Source: Curtobacterium salicis
GTDB taxonomy: Bacteria; Actinomycetota; Actinomycetes; Actinomycetales; Microbacteriaceae
Assembly (NCBI RefSeq): GCF_011759505.1
Contig: NZ_JAAOYO010000005.1
Coordinates: 1-64,000 of the forward strand
Length of the DNA: 64,000 nt
Direction: 5' to 3'
Notes under the pieces: generated by a model
What the model saw: the letters and a program-made list of their open reading frames with translations, nothing else
Databases searched by the model: none
What the model was told of the DNA's origin: nothing
In this document: positions 40,598 to 49,530 of the stretch, one piece after another
Position numbering within the stretch: the stretch's first letter is position 1
How the letters are laid out: each line of letters opens with the position of its first letter
Made by a program: the position numbers and the translations under genes

Positions 40598-41626
40598 TCA
40601 CATCAGGTTGGGGAGCAGGAGCGTGAGCTGGGAGGCGGCGAAGAGCCCGACGGCGACGACGACGGGGACCGCGACCACGAACGTCTGTCGACGTCCCCAG
40701 AGCCGCATGCCGACGGCGAAGAGCGCCACCATCCCGGCCAGCACGAGGAGCCCGAGCACGAGGAACGGCCAGACCGTGCCGTCGCCGGCCATGGTCAGCT
40801 CACGCGGCTGGAGGCTCGAGTAGCCGAAGGCGGGCGCCGGGGTGGGTGCGGCGTCCGAGAGCAGCTCCGCGTCGACGCGCACCACGGTGTCGGGCAGGAA
40901 CGGCAGCCCGGCGCCGGACACGAGCGTCAGTCGGCCACCGTCGGCGGCCATCGGTGCCGGGACGGGGTCGCCGGTGCGGCGGACGTCGGTGACCCGGTAC
41001 CGGGCGGTCCCCTGCCCGGTGGTCGCGGTGACGACGTCGCCGCGACGCAGCTCCGCGATGCGACGGAACGGCCCGCCGTACGCGGTCTGCCGTCCGTAGA
41101 CGACGCTCGCGCCGGACTGGCCGGGGAGCGGGGTGTCACGACGGTGGCCGGGGCCCGACCGGGTGACGTCCGAGGTCGTGCCCTGGAGCACCACGGACCG
41201 GAGGCCGATGGCGGGGACGCGGAGGATCGCGACCGGCGTCCCGTCCTCGATCAGTCGTCCGTCGGCGCCGGTCTGACCGACCGGTGCGGTCGCGTTCGCC
41301 AGCTGGTACCGGAAGGAGTCCAGGGCGAGCTGCTGGTCACGGACCTCCGACACCTGGGACACCCCGATGAACTGGAGCGCGAACCCGACGAGGAGCAGCC
41401 CGACCACGACGACGGCCGATCCGCCGAACCGCCAACGGTCCGGCTCTCCCAGCACCGGGAGAGCACGGGCCGCGGGGCCGACGGGTTCTGGTGACCAGCC
41501 GCTGGTGGGACGCGCGACGGCGGGGCGTCGGCGCGTCGGGCGTCGGAGGACCGGGCGGAGGAGCGACGCGCGGCGGCGCGGCTCACGGCCGGGCCCACGT
41601 CGGGGGCGGGAGGGGGTGCTGGTCAT
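40598..41626 (-). CDS. Sortase-fold protein lacking catalytic residues
   Basis: A 342-residue membrane protein. A basic N-terminus and one helix (about 68-90) precede a class E-like sortase barrel: GPGHRRDTPLPGQSGASVVY, then GRQTAYGGPFRRIAELRRGD, VTATTGQGTARYRVTDV and RLTLVSGAG. In active enzymes the corresponding motifs are AGHR and TLTTC. Here His is Arg, Cys is Gly, and the entire protein contains no cysteine, so transpeptidase activity is excluded. Two further helices close the C-terminus. Its place between Pst-like binding proteins and pstB suggests a structural or substrate-holding role in that complex. Confidence 0.8.
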   Translation of the reverse strand: MTSTPSRPRRGPGREPRRRASLLRPVLRRPTRRRPAVARPTSGWSPEPVGPAARALPVLGEPDRWRFGGSAVVVVGLLLVGFALQFIGVSQVSEVRDQQLALDSFRYQLANATAPVGQTGADGRLIEDGTPVAILRVPAIGLRSVVLQGTTSDVTRSGPGHRRDTPLPGQSGASVVYGRQTAYGGPFRRIAELRRGDVVTATTGQGTARYRVTDVRRTGDPVPAPMAADGGRLTLVSGAGLPFLPDTVVRVDAELLSDAAPTPAPAFGYSSLQPRELTMAGDGTVWPFLVLGLLVLAGMVALFAVGMRLWGRRQTFVVAVPVVVAVGLFAASQLTLLLPNLM

Positions 41627-41658
41627 CGTCTCGTCCGTCGAGGGTGGAGGGGCAGTGC

Positions 41659-41666
41659 GGGGGGGG
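41659..41666 (+). repeat. Homopolymeric G8 tract
   Basis: Eight consecutive G (C on the coding strand) lie 33 nt before the sortase-like start codon. Slippage here would change 5'-UTR or promoter spacing. Confidence 0.6.
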
Positions 41667-41673
41667 TGGAGGG

Positions 41674-41706
41674 GCCCGGCCGGCCGAGGGGAACGGCCGA
41701 CCGGGC
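41674..41706 (-). terminator. Hairpin after the Ig-repeat binding protein
   Basis: A 13-bp stem with one mismatch and a 7-nt loop (arms 41674-41686 and 41694-41706) starts 9 nt past the stop at 41715. No T-tract follows on the minus strand, so it may only attenuate transcription into the sortase-like gene and pstB. Confidence 0.55.
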
Positions 41707-41714
41707 GAGGGGTG

Positions 41715-43772
41715 TTACTTGGTGACCTTCAGGGTCGCCGCCTTGCTGGTGGCCTTCCACGTGGTGCTGCCGCCGTAGCTGACGGTCAGCTTGTGCGTGC
41801 CGGCCTTGAGCTTCGGCAGGGTGATGCTGACGCGGCCGTCCTTGGTCGAGAGCTTGCCGGAGGAGAGCTTCTTGCTGCCCTCCTTGACCGTGACCGTGCC
41901 GGCCGGGACGGAACCGGTCCCGGTGACCGCGACGATGACCTTGGCGCGGGCCGTGGTCTTGACCGACTTGATCGTGTTGACCTTGAGGGTCGCGGTGCCC
42001 TTGGCGGCCTTCACGGTCACGGCGGGGCTGGTCGCGGTCGAGCCGGAGCCGGCCGCGACGTAGACGCCGACGAGCTTGTACGACGCGGTCTTCGGGACGA
42101 ACGAGACCGTGGCGGTGCCGGATGCGGTGACCTTGGCGGTGCCGAGGGTCGTCGTGCCGTTCTTCAGCGTGACGGTGCCGCCTTCCGCGGTGGCACCGGT
42201 GACCGTGACGGTCACCTTCGCCGTCTTGCCGACCGTCAGCTTCGGCGCGGTCACGGCGACGGCGGTCGCCGGGGCGACCGTCACCGTCGAGGCGGCGGAG
42301 CTGCTCGAGGCCACTCCGGCGAGTGCCGGGATGAACTGGGCGGTGACGGAGGCGGTGCCGGCGGGCAGGGTGACCGCGGCGGTGCCGCTGTTCATGCCGC
42401 GGGCGATGGTGCCGGTGCCGACGACCGCGTCGCCCTTGAGGATGCGGACGGTGCCGCCACCGGCGCCGAACGAGTCGACCGAGACCGACGCCGAGACGGC
42501 CTTGCCGGCCGTGGCGGTGGCGGGGACGGACAGCGTCGTGGTGCTCGGCGACGCGCTGATCGAGCGCAGCTGGTCGTAGCCGCAGGTGCTCGACGGGGTG
42601 GTGGCCGGCTCCGGGAGGAAGCCGTACGCACCGATCGTCGCGACCTGCTTGCAGACGAGCGAGTCCTTGCCGATGAAGGTCTTGGCGATCGCGCTGGTCG
42701 GGTCGTCGGCCAGACGGGACGGCACGATGTTGTAGACGTCGCGGACGAAGCCGGCGTAGGCCGGGTTGGTCTGGTAGGACGCCCCGCTGCCGGTGGTGGC
42801 GGCGGTCTGCTTGCCGTCGACGATGCTCAGCGGTGCGAGCACGACGCCGTGACGACGGTCCGTGACGGCGCCGACGCCGTTCGCCTGGGCGACCCACTGG
42901 CTGACCGAGAACGGTGCGATGGCGAGCGTCGAACCGGACGTGCTGTCGATGATGGCCTGGCCGTTGTGCTCCTCGATCGGCTGGTCGCCGACCTTGTCGG
43001 AGACGAACGGGCTGGTCGAGGTGAAGCCGGAAGCGTCGGTGAGACCGAGCTTGCCGAGGAAGTAGCTGCGCGTGCCCGAGCCGAACTTCGGCAGGAGCGG
43101 CTTGATCTTCGCCGCCGTGGTGCCGTCGGGGCCGGTCGCGGTCGAGCCGACCGAGTTGTACGACTTGTCGGCGTTGAAGTACGCGTAGGTGACGTCGCCG
43201 CGGTACACGTTCCAGAGCGTCGGGGCGTTCTTGGCCTGCGTGCCGTCTCCGACGAAGAAGGGGACCTTCGCGAGCGCGCTGCCCGGGGCGTAGGCGACGT
43301 CGACGGCGTCACGGGCGTAGGGGACGTACGCGACGACGCCGTCGGCCGCGGCGGCCGCGGGGCCGCTCGACGAACGGGCGAAGTCGAGCTGCCCGACGAC
43401 CGAGGAGTCGATCGTCGTGCTGGAACCGTCGGCGAGCGCGACACCGGACTTGTTCGCGATCGCACCGATCGCGACGAGCAGGGCGTCACGGCCGGCGCCG
43501 GAACCGGAGACCCGCGGGATCGCCTTGCCACCGGCGCGCGTGACGACGCTCGGGCCGGCGTTGGCCGCGTCGTAGGAGGCGATCTGGTTGCCGCCCACCG
43601 CCGTCGCGATGCCGTTCATGACGTCCTGCGTGGTGTCCGAACCGAGTCCGACGAGGGTGCCGAACGCGTTGTTCGCCGGGTCCGCCTGGGCGGCCGGCAC
43701 GGAGAGGGCACCGACGATCAGGGCGGTCGCCCCGAACGTGACGCCGATCTTGCAGAAGGTGTTGACCTTCAT
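41715..43772 (-). CDS. Secreted PstS-like protein with Ig-like repeats
   Basis: A 685-residue exported protein. The signal peptide ends AAQA near residue 31. Residues about 35-400 form a PstS-like (PBP-like) domain: VGLGSDTTQDVMNGIATAVG and IPRVSGSGAGRDALL resemble the phosphate-loop segments. Three Ig-like repeats follow, each with patterns such as TATAGKAVSASVSV, LTVGKTAKVTVTV and GTVTVKEGSKKL. No membrane anchor, lipobox or LPxTG-like signal is present, so it is probably released or held non-covalently. AAAGGA precedes the ATG at 43772. Its role next to pst genes is inferred as extracellular phosphate capture or adhesion. Confidence 0.75.
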   Translation of the reverse strand: MKVNTFCKIGVTFGATALIVGALSVPAAQADPANNAFGTLVGLGSDTTQDVMNGIATAVGGNQIASYDAANAGPSVVTRAGGKAIPRVSGSGAGRDALLVAIGAIANKSGVALADGSSTTIDSSVVGQLDFARSSSGPAAAAADGVVAYVPYARDAVDVAYAPGSALAKVPFFVGDGTQAKNAPTLWNVYRGDVTYAYFNADKSYNSVGSTATGPDGTTAAKIKPLLPKFGSGTRSYFLGKLGLTDASGFTSTSPFVSDKVGDQPIEEHNGQAIIDSTSGSTLAIAPFSVSQWVAQANGVGAVTDRRHGVVLAPLSIVDGKQTAATTGSGASYQTNPAYAGFVRDVYNIVPSRLADDPTSAIAKTFIGKDSLVCKQVATIGAYGFLPEPATTPSSTCGYDQLRSISASPSTTTLSVPATATAGKAVSASVSVDSFGAGGGTVRILKGDAVVGTGTIARGMNSGTAAVTLPAGTASVTAQFIPALAGVASSSSAASTVTVAPATAVAVTAPKLTVGKTAKVTVTVTGATAEGGTVTLKNGTTTLGTAKVTASGTATVSFVPKTASYKLVGVYVAAGSGSTATSPAVTVKAAKGTATLKVNTIKSVKTTARAKVIVAVTGTGSVPAGTVTVKEGSKKLSSGKLSTKDGRVSITLPKLKAGTHKLTVSYGGSTTWKATSKAATLKVTK

Positions 43773-43839
43773 GGCAGGTGGTTCCTTTCGTGGGTTCCGA
43801 CGCCGCCCAGGTGGCAGCAGTCGATGGGGTGGAACTCGG

Positions 43840-46449
43840 TCACACGTGGGCGGCGGCCAGCATCGCCAGCCTCCGGCCACGGCGGATCAGGAACGGACCG
43901 ATGCCGAGGGCCGGCAGGCCGGCCCCGAGTGCGGCGGCGAGACCCATGCGGGTCACCGCCAACGGCTGGTCCGTGGTGCGGTGGTCGGGCCCCGACTCGG
44001 GGGCCGCCGCCTGGTCGACGTCGTTCGTCGAGGGCTGCTCGGCCGCGGCGGGGGTGACCGCCGTCGGGAACGAGCTCGTGGGGTTCGTCGTCGTGCCGCC
44101 CGTGAGGTCGGGGCTCGCCGGCGTCTGGTCCTCCGGCGCCGAGACCGGCGGGGCCTCCGCGGTGGGCGTCGCCGTCGGCTCCGCCTCCGGCGCTGCTGCC
44201 TCGGGGCAGACGGCGGTGACCGCCGCCTGGTCGACGAGCCGTGCTGCGACGGTCGTCGCGTCGGTCACCATCGCCCGCGGGAGCGGGACGTAGCCGCCGG
44301 GGAGTTCACCCTGCCGCTCCCCCTGGACCTGTCCCTTGCCGGCCGCGTAGTCGATGAACTGCGCGTACGCCCGTCGTTCCTCCGCCGAGGAGGCGCAGAC
44401 GTTCACGGCCGCGTAGCTGAGCATCGAGAGCGGGTAGGCACCGGGGGTGCGGTCCGCCGGGTCGGCGACCACGACACCGGGGGTCGTCGACTTCTGCATC
44501 GTCGCGATCCCCGCGGCGACCGACGCCGGGGTCGGTGCGACGGCCTCACCGGCACCGTTGACGATCTTCGCCGTGGGCAGGCTGTACCGGGCGGCCGAGG
44601 CCGCGTCGGTGATGGACAGCAGGAACCGGCTGCCCGGCACCTGGGCGCCGAGGGACGTGTAGCCCTTCGGTTGTCCGAACGGGTTCCAGGAGTCCTTCTC
44701 GTTCGGGTCCGCCTTGAGCGTCCGGTAGGCGCCCTCGTGCATGTCGTTCATGTACGGCCGCATGTCGAGGGTGCCGTACCCGGTCTCGTCGGGGTCGCCG
44801 CCCTTCGCGAGGGTCAGGTCGGCCTTCGGGAAGCTGTCGACGGAGGGGTCCGTGCCGAGCGCCAGGGGGCGGTAGGACGGGTTGATCCGCATGCCCCACT
44901 CGTCGGGTCGACCGTCGAGGAAGGCGGCGGCGACCGGGTCGGACCGCAGCCAGCCCCACACCCGGGCGTTGGCGTCGGCGTTGCCGAGGGCGACCATCAG
45001 GCCGGCGGGCGCCGTGTCGCTCTTCGACCCGACGAACGTCGGGTTGAGCGCGAGGAACTCGGGGTCCGTCACCAGACTCGCGGCGTTCCCCTGGATGGTC
45101 GGCTCGCTCGCACCCCGACCCGGCACGTCCGCCTGGTAGGACTGCGTGAGCAGCTTCGCGACGAGGCGTGCGTCGAGGGTCAGGTCGAGGGCCTGGAGGC
45201 CGTCCCGGACCTTCGCAGGCGCGTCCGGGTAGAGCCTGTAGTCGATGGTGAACGCGATCACGATCGCGGACTGCGCCACCGGCGCGTAGCTGATGGTCCG
45301 GTCCTTCGCGTCGGCTGCGCTGAGCGGCGCCGTGACGAGGGCGAGCCGGGAGGCGCCGTCCACGTCCGACACGATCTGGTTCGCGGCCTCGCCGTCACCG
45401 ATCTGGGAGAACCCGTACGTGGTGCCGAGACCGCAGAGCGCGGGCTGCCAGGCGGTGACCGCCTCGGTGGCCGTCTCGGACCCGACGAGTCGCTGCTCGG
45501 CGTTCCCGATCGGGCAGGACCGGGCGACGGACTGGAAGCCGAGCGGGAACACCACGCGGTTCCGCCACGCGGACGCCGACAGCGGTGAGCCGGTGACCCG
45601 GCCGTCCGCGCTCGAGTCCGCCGTGGTGCCGTCGAGGTTGTGCGAGCCGCGCGGGACGACGACGAGCCAGCAGGACCGGGGCACGGTGCCGCCGGTGGCC
45701 GCGGCCGCGTCCTGACCGCACCCGAGCTGCGGTGCCTCGAGCCCGGACTGGGTCTCGAACGTCACCTGTCCGGTGCCGTCGCTGGCGGTGCGGGCAGCGG
45801 TGACCTCGTTCGAGGAGTTCGCGTCGAACTGCTTGGACAGGTCGATGGTGGTCTTCGCGAGCGTGCCGTCGACCGCACGGAACGGCATCCGGTAGGCCTT
45901 GAGGAACGGGTTCTCGACGGGCGGGTCGAGCATCAGGTCGGGGTCGGCCTGGTCTCCCGTGAGGGTGGGGTCCTGCGCCGGGTCGTCCCCGCGCACCAGG
46001 TCGCGCTTGGCGGCGCCGACACCGGTCCGGCCGCTGATCGCCGCGGAGGGCGCGCCCCAGACGCACTGCTGCGGCGACGGGCCGGCGGGCTCGTCTCCCC
46101 AGCACTGCATGATCTGCATGTAGTCCGTGGCGTACTGACTCGGCGACGTGGCCTTCGCACCGGTCCAGCTGACGGTGATGCCCTGGTCGGTGAGGTCCTT
46201 CGTCTGGCTGACCGAGAACGTCATGCCGGAGAACTCGCCGGCATCCGGGTCGGGCGTGCCGTCCGGGTCCTGACCGGCACCGATGGCGGCCTGCGCGTCC
46301 GTCCACGTCTGGGTGACGGCGGAGCTGTCGGTCGGTCCGGTGGCCGATGCGGGGACGGTCATCACGAGGAGCGAGCCGGCGACCGTGGTGGTCACGACGC
46401 CGAAGGCCAGGGCGGCCGATCCGAGTCGGACGAGGTGTTGGTTCTTCAC
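43840..46449 (-). CDS. Large membrane-anchored PstS-like protein
   Basis: An 869-residue surface protein. A signal peptide (1-38, ending ASA) is followed by about 750 residues resembling two substrate-binding-protein lobes, with several Cys (CWGDEPAGPSPQQC; LGCGQDA; CPIGNAEQ) likely forming disulfides. A Pro/Thr/Glu-rich linker leads to a C-terminal helix (LAAALGAGLPALGIGPFLI) and an RRGRR stop-transfer, with no sortase motif. The GTG start at 46449 overlaps the pstS stop. I do not know a characterised homologue; the phosphate link is inferred from the SBP-like character and operon position. Confidence 0.7.
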   Translation of the reverse strand: MKNQHLVRLGSAALAFGVVTTTVAGSLLVMTVPASATGPTDSSAVTQTWTDAQAAIGAGQDPDGTPDPDAGEFSGMTFSVSQTKDLTDQGITVSWTGAKATSPSQYATDYMQIMQCWGDEPAGPSPQQCVWGAPSAAISGRTGVGAAKRDLVRGDDPAQDPTLTGDQADPDLMLDPPVENPFLKAYRMPFRAVDGTLAKTTIDLSKQFDANSSNEVTAARTASDGTGQVTFETQSGLEAPQLGCGQDAAAATGGTVPRSCWLVVVPRGSHNLDGTTADSSADGRVTGSPLSASAWRNRVVFPLGFQSVARSCPIGNAEQRLVGSETATEAVTAWQPALCGLGTTYGFSQIGDGEAANQIVSDVDGASRLALVTAPLSAADAKDRTISYAPVAQSAIVIAFTIDYRLYPDAPAKVRDGLQALDLTLDARLVAKLLTQSYQADVPGRGASEPTIQGNAASLVTDPEFLALNPTFVGSKSDTAPAGLMVALGNADANARVWGWLRSDPVAAAFLDGRPDEWGMRINPSYRPLALGTDPSVDSFPKADLTLAKGGDPDETGYGTLDMRPYMNDMHEGAYRTLKADPNEKDSWNPFGQPKGYTSLGAQVPGSRFLLSITDAASAARYSLPTAKIVNGAGEAVAPTPASVAAGIATMQKSTTPGVVVADPADRTPGAYPLSMLSYAAVNVCASSAEERRAYAQFIDYAAGKGQVQGERQGELPGGYVPLPRAMVTDATTVAARLVDQAAVTAVCPEAAAPEAEPTATPTAEAPPVSAPEDQTPASPDLTGGTTTNPTSSFPTAVTPAAAEQPSTNDVDQAAAPESGPDHRTTDQPLAVTRMGLAAALGAGLPALGIGPFLIRRGRRLAMLAAAHV

Positions 46450-48170
46450 TTGCGGAGCCTCCCTCGGGAGATCAGGACGCCGATGAGCGGCGGCAGCAGC
46501 ACGAGGGCGAGCAGTGCCGCGACGGCGACGAGCATCAGGGTCTGGCGGGAGCTCCAGCCGTGCAGGGCGTCGACCGACACGGGCAGCGCCGCGACGTTCT
46601 GGCAGACACCGCTGTCGGCGTCGCACTGCACCGGGGAGCCGTTGTCCAACGCGGTCGTGGTGCCACCGGAACCGTTCGTGCCACCGCCGCTGGTGCCACC
46701 GGACAGCGACTTGCCGCCGGAGGACCCGGAGCCGCCCGAGCCCGACGTCGAACCGCCGGTCGTCCCCGGCGCACCGCCGCCGCTGCCGGAACCGGACCCA
46801 CCGGAGCCGCCGGAGCCGGACGCGCCGCCCTTCCCACCGCCCGAGGAGCCGGACTGCGTCTGGGTCGGGTTCTCGGTGTTCTTCGCGCCGCCCGTGCCCA
46901 CGGTGCACTGCGCGGCGCCGATCTTGTCGCAGGCCGGCGGCTGCGGAGCCTTGGCCGCGAGGGTGTTCGTGCCGTCCGCCGAGAACGTCGGGTTGTTGCA
47001 CTTGCCGATGTCGATGTCCTTCGCCACGGCGCCCGGGATCTTCCGGACCTGGTCGAGACCGGCCTGCACCAGGTTGATCGGCAGCGGCGAGTACCCGAGG
47101 ACCTCGGCCTGCTGCTGCCCCTCGCACAGGAAGTAGTAGTCGAACGCGGCGAGGGTCTTGCCCTTCGCCGGTGTCAGGCTCGCGTCAGTCGTCGTCGGGA
47201 TGACCATGTACGAGTACGACGACAGCGGGTAGGTGCGGGCGTCCGGGTTGTCGTAGACCCCGTCGAGCACCTGCGTCAGGTACGAGGACGACGACTTGTC
47301 CTCGTTGATCTTCGCGCCGAGCAGCCCGACGGCCACGTTGGACGCCGTGGGCTCGACGTAGTAGCCCGCCTTGTTGAGCACCTTGGCCACCGGGTAGCCG
47401 GTCTTCAGCGCGTAGGAGTACTCGACGTACGTGATGGTGCCGACGTTCGCCTTCTGGGCGACGTAGCCGGAGACGCCCTGCGAGTTCGGCTGGGCGATGA
47501 AGCCCTTGCCGGGGATCGTCGGGTAGTTCGACGTGATCCCGCAGGGCAGCGGGCGGCCGGCCTGCTTGCAGTAGGCGTCCCACTCGGCCGGGTACTTCTT
47601 GCTCAGCCAGGTGGTGAACTGCGCGGTCGATCCGGACCCGTCGGAGCGGACCACGGGCACGACCGGACGCTTCGGCAGCACGAGGCCGGGGTTGTCCGCC
47701 TTGATCGCGGGGTCGTCCCAGCTGGTGATCTTGCCGGTGAACACCCCGGCGAGCACCGGACCGGAGAGCCGCAGGTTGGTGATCTGCTTGCCACCGGAGC
47801 TGAGGTTGTACATGAACGAGGTGCCACCCGCGACGACGGGCATGTAGGCGTACCCGACGGTCGGCGGAGCGTCGGTGACGCCGCCGTCCTTGATGCCGTA
47901 GGGGATCTCCGACACGGCGAAGTCGACGGTGCCGGCCTTGAACTGGTTGCGGCCGTCGGAGGACCCGGTGCTGGCGTACCGGACCTTCATCCCGTACTGC
48001 TGGACGTTGACCGCCCACTGCTGGATGGCGACGGAGCTCCACGACGACCCCGCACCGGAGATCGGCACGTAGTTCTCGGCCGCGGTCGCACCGACGGCGG
48101 GCAGGGTCGTGAGGGCCAGCACGGCGGCGGCCAGGAGCGCACCGAGCGTGCGTCTTCTGCGGGTGGTCAC
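46446..48170 (-). CDS. pstS: Phosphate-binding protein PstS, C-terminally anchored
   Basis: A 574-residue PstS. The signal peptide ends near residue 31 (no lipobox). The binding domain contains the phosphate-site motifs SGAGSSWSSVAIQQWAV, YASTGSSDGRNQF, VDFAVSEIPY and RSDGSGSTAQFTTWL. After about residue 410 comes a 100-residue Gly/Ser-rich linker, then Cys-containing QCDADSGVCQNV, a membrane helix (QTLMLVAVAALLALVLLPPL) and a basic tail. Most actinobacterial PstS are lipoproteins; this one is tethered by a helix and a flexible stalk. GTG at 48170 overlaps the pstA stop. Confidence 0.88.
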   Translation of the reverse strand: MTTRRRRTLGALLAAAVLALTTLPAVGATAAENYVPISGAGSSWSSVAIQQWAVNVQQYGMKVRYASTGSSDGRNQFKAGTVDFAVSEIPYGIKDGGVTDAPPTVGYAYMPVVAGGTSFMYNLSSGGKQITNLRLSGPVLAGVFTGKITSWDDPAIKADNPGLVLPKRPVVPVVRSDGSGSTAQFTTWLSKKYPAEWDAYCKQAGRPLPCGITSNYPTIPGKGFIAQPNSQGVSGYVAQKANVGTITYVEYSYALKTGYPVAKVLNKAGYYVEPTASNVAVGLLGAKINEDKSSSSYLTQVLDGVYDNPDARTYPLSSYSYMVIPTTTDASLTPAKGKTLAAFDYYFLCEGQQQAEVLGYSPLPINLVQAGLDQVRKIPGAVAKDIDIGKCNNPTFSADGTNTLAAKAPQPPACDKIGAAQCTVGTGGAKNTENPTQTQSGSSGGGKGGASGSGGSGGSGSGSGGGAPGTTGGSTSGSGGSGSSGGKSLSGGTSGGGTNGSGGTTTALDNGSPVQCDADSGVCQNVAALPVSVDALHGWSSRQTLMLVAVAALLALVLLPPLIGVLISRGRLRK

Positions 48171-49528
48171 GAGGGGTCCTTCGGGGAGGAGTCGGTCAGG
48201 CGGGGGCTGATGCGGTCGACGTGGTGGTCGACGAAGCGACGGACGGACAGGGCGGCGGGGGTGAGGGCGTGGACGCCGCGGCGGACGAGTCGTCCGGTCG
48301 CGCGGAACCGCTCGTTGCGGCGCTCGCGGGTGGTGACGGTCTGCGCGCCGATCACCCGGGCGATGACGAAGAGCACGAGGACCAGCGTCATGAGGACCGC
48401 GGCGGCACCGAAGCCGCGGGCGATCATGTTCGGTTCGGGCGACTTGACGAACTCGAAGATCGCCAGGGGCAGCGAGATCATCGGGCCGTTCGTCGGGTCG
48501 ATGTTGAGGTCGGGTGCGTAGCCGGCGGTGAGGAGGACCGGGCTGGTCTCGCCGATCCCCCGCGCGGTGGCGAGGATGACGGCGGTCACGAGACCGGACC
48601 GGGAGGTCGGCAGGACGACGCGCCACACGGTCTGCCACTGCCCCGCACCCAGGCCGATCGAGGCCTCCTTGAGGGTGGCCGGGACGAGTCGGAGCACGAC
48701 GTCCGCCGACCGGATCATGATGGGGAGCATCATCACGCTGATCGCGAGCGACGCGGCGAACCCGGACTTGTCGACGCCAAGGCCGACGATGACGCTGGCG
48801 TAGATGAACAGGCCGGCGACGATCGAGGGCAGCGCGGTCATCGCCTCGACGATGGTGCGGACGAACCGGGCGAAGGGCCCGGGCACCTCGGTGAGGAAGA
48901 GCGCGGTCGTGATGCCGAGCGGCACAGTGATGAGCAGTGCGATCGAGATCTGGATCAACGACCCGGCGATGGCGTGCAGCACCCCGCCGGAGGTCATCGG
49001 GTCGAGCGGCCCGGTGAGCGCCATGTCCTGTGTGTAGAAGTTGAGGTGCGGCAGGGCCTTGGTGGCCCGGACGATGCTGAAGCCGACGACGAAGACGAGG
49101 GTCGCGACGACCACGAACGCGAGCGAGTGGACGCCGGCGGCGATCACTCGGTCACGGACGACGGCGGCGCTCTCGCTCGTCGCCACCAGGAGCGCGTAGA
49201 ACACCAGGTACATCACGTACGCGACGGCGGCGAACGCGATCGGCCCGGACACGGGTGCCAGGTCGGTGAAGACGACCACCGTGACGGCGATCGACGCCAG
49301 TCCCGCGCCGAGGTGGCAGAGCACGTCGCTGATGCGGACGCCGTGCACACGGCGGACCTCCGGGCCGCGGTCGGGGTCGGACGACCGCTCGGCGAGCGGC
49401 AGGACGGTCCCCGAGCCGGACCCGGCCGGTTCGCCGGCGGTCATCGGGCTGGCCGGGACGGCGGGCCGCGGCGGCACCGTGGGCAGGACCTTCGTGGCGC
49501 CGTCGGGCGCCTGGGTGGTGTCGGTCAT
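48167..49528 (-). CDS. pstA: Phosphate ABC transporter permease PstA
   Basis: A 453-residue permease, longer than typical PstA (about 300) because of an 60-residue disordered N-terminus and two additional N-terminal helices. The core has the BPD_transp_1 fold with TALFLTEVPGPFARFVRTIV, ALPSIVAGLFIYA and the EAA-type loop LKEASIGLGAGQWQTVWRVV, all PstA hallmarks. A basic C-terminal tail of 50 residues follows the last helix. The stop overlaps pstS (GTGA), and pstC ends 2 nt upstream. Confidence 0.9.
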   Translation of the reverse strand: MTDTTQAPDGATKVLPTVPPRPAVPASPMTAGEPAGSGSGTVLPLAERSSDPDRGPEVRRVHGVRISDVLCHLGAGLASIAVTVVVFTDLAPVSGPIAFAAVAYVMYLVFYALLVATSESAAVVRDRVIAAGVHSLAFVVVATLVFVVGFSIVRATKALPHLNFYTQDMALTGPLDPMTSGGVLHAIAGSLIQISIALLITVPLGITTALFLTEVPGPFARFVRTIVEAMTALPSIVAGLFIYASVIVGLGVDKSGFAASLAISVMMLPIMIRSADVVLRLVPATLKEASIGLGAGQWQTVWRVVLPTSRSGLVTAVILATARGIGETSPVLLTAGYAPDLNIDPTNGPMISLPLAIFEFVKSPEPNMIARGFGAAAVLMTLVLVLFVIARVIGAQTVTTRERRNERFRATGRLVRRGVHALTPAALSVRRFVDHHVDRISPRLTDSSPKDPS

Positions 49529-49530
49529 GG

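Noticed and set aside
40598-41626. Active class E sortase for the LAYTG nucleotidase
   Set aside because: The barrel lacks the catalytic His and Cys, and the protein has no cysteine at all.
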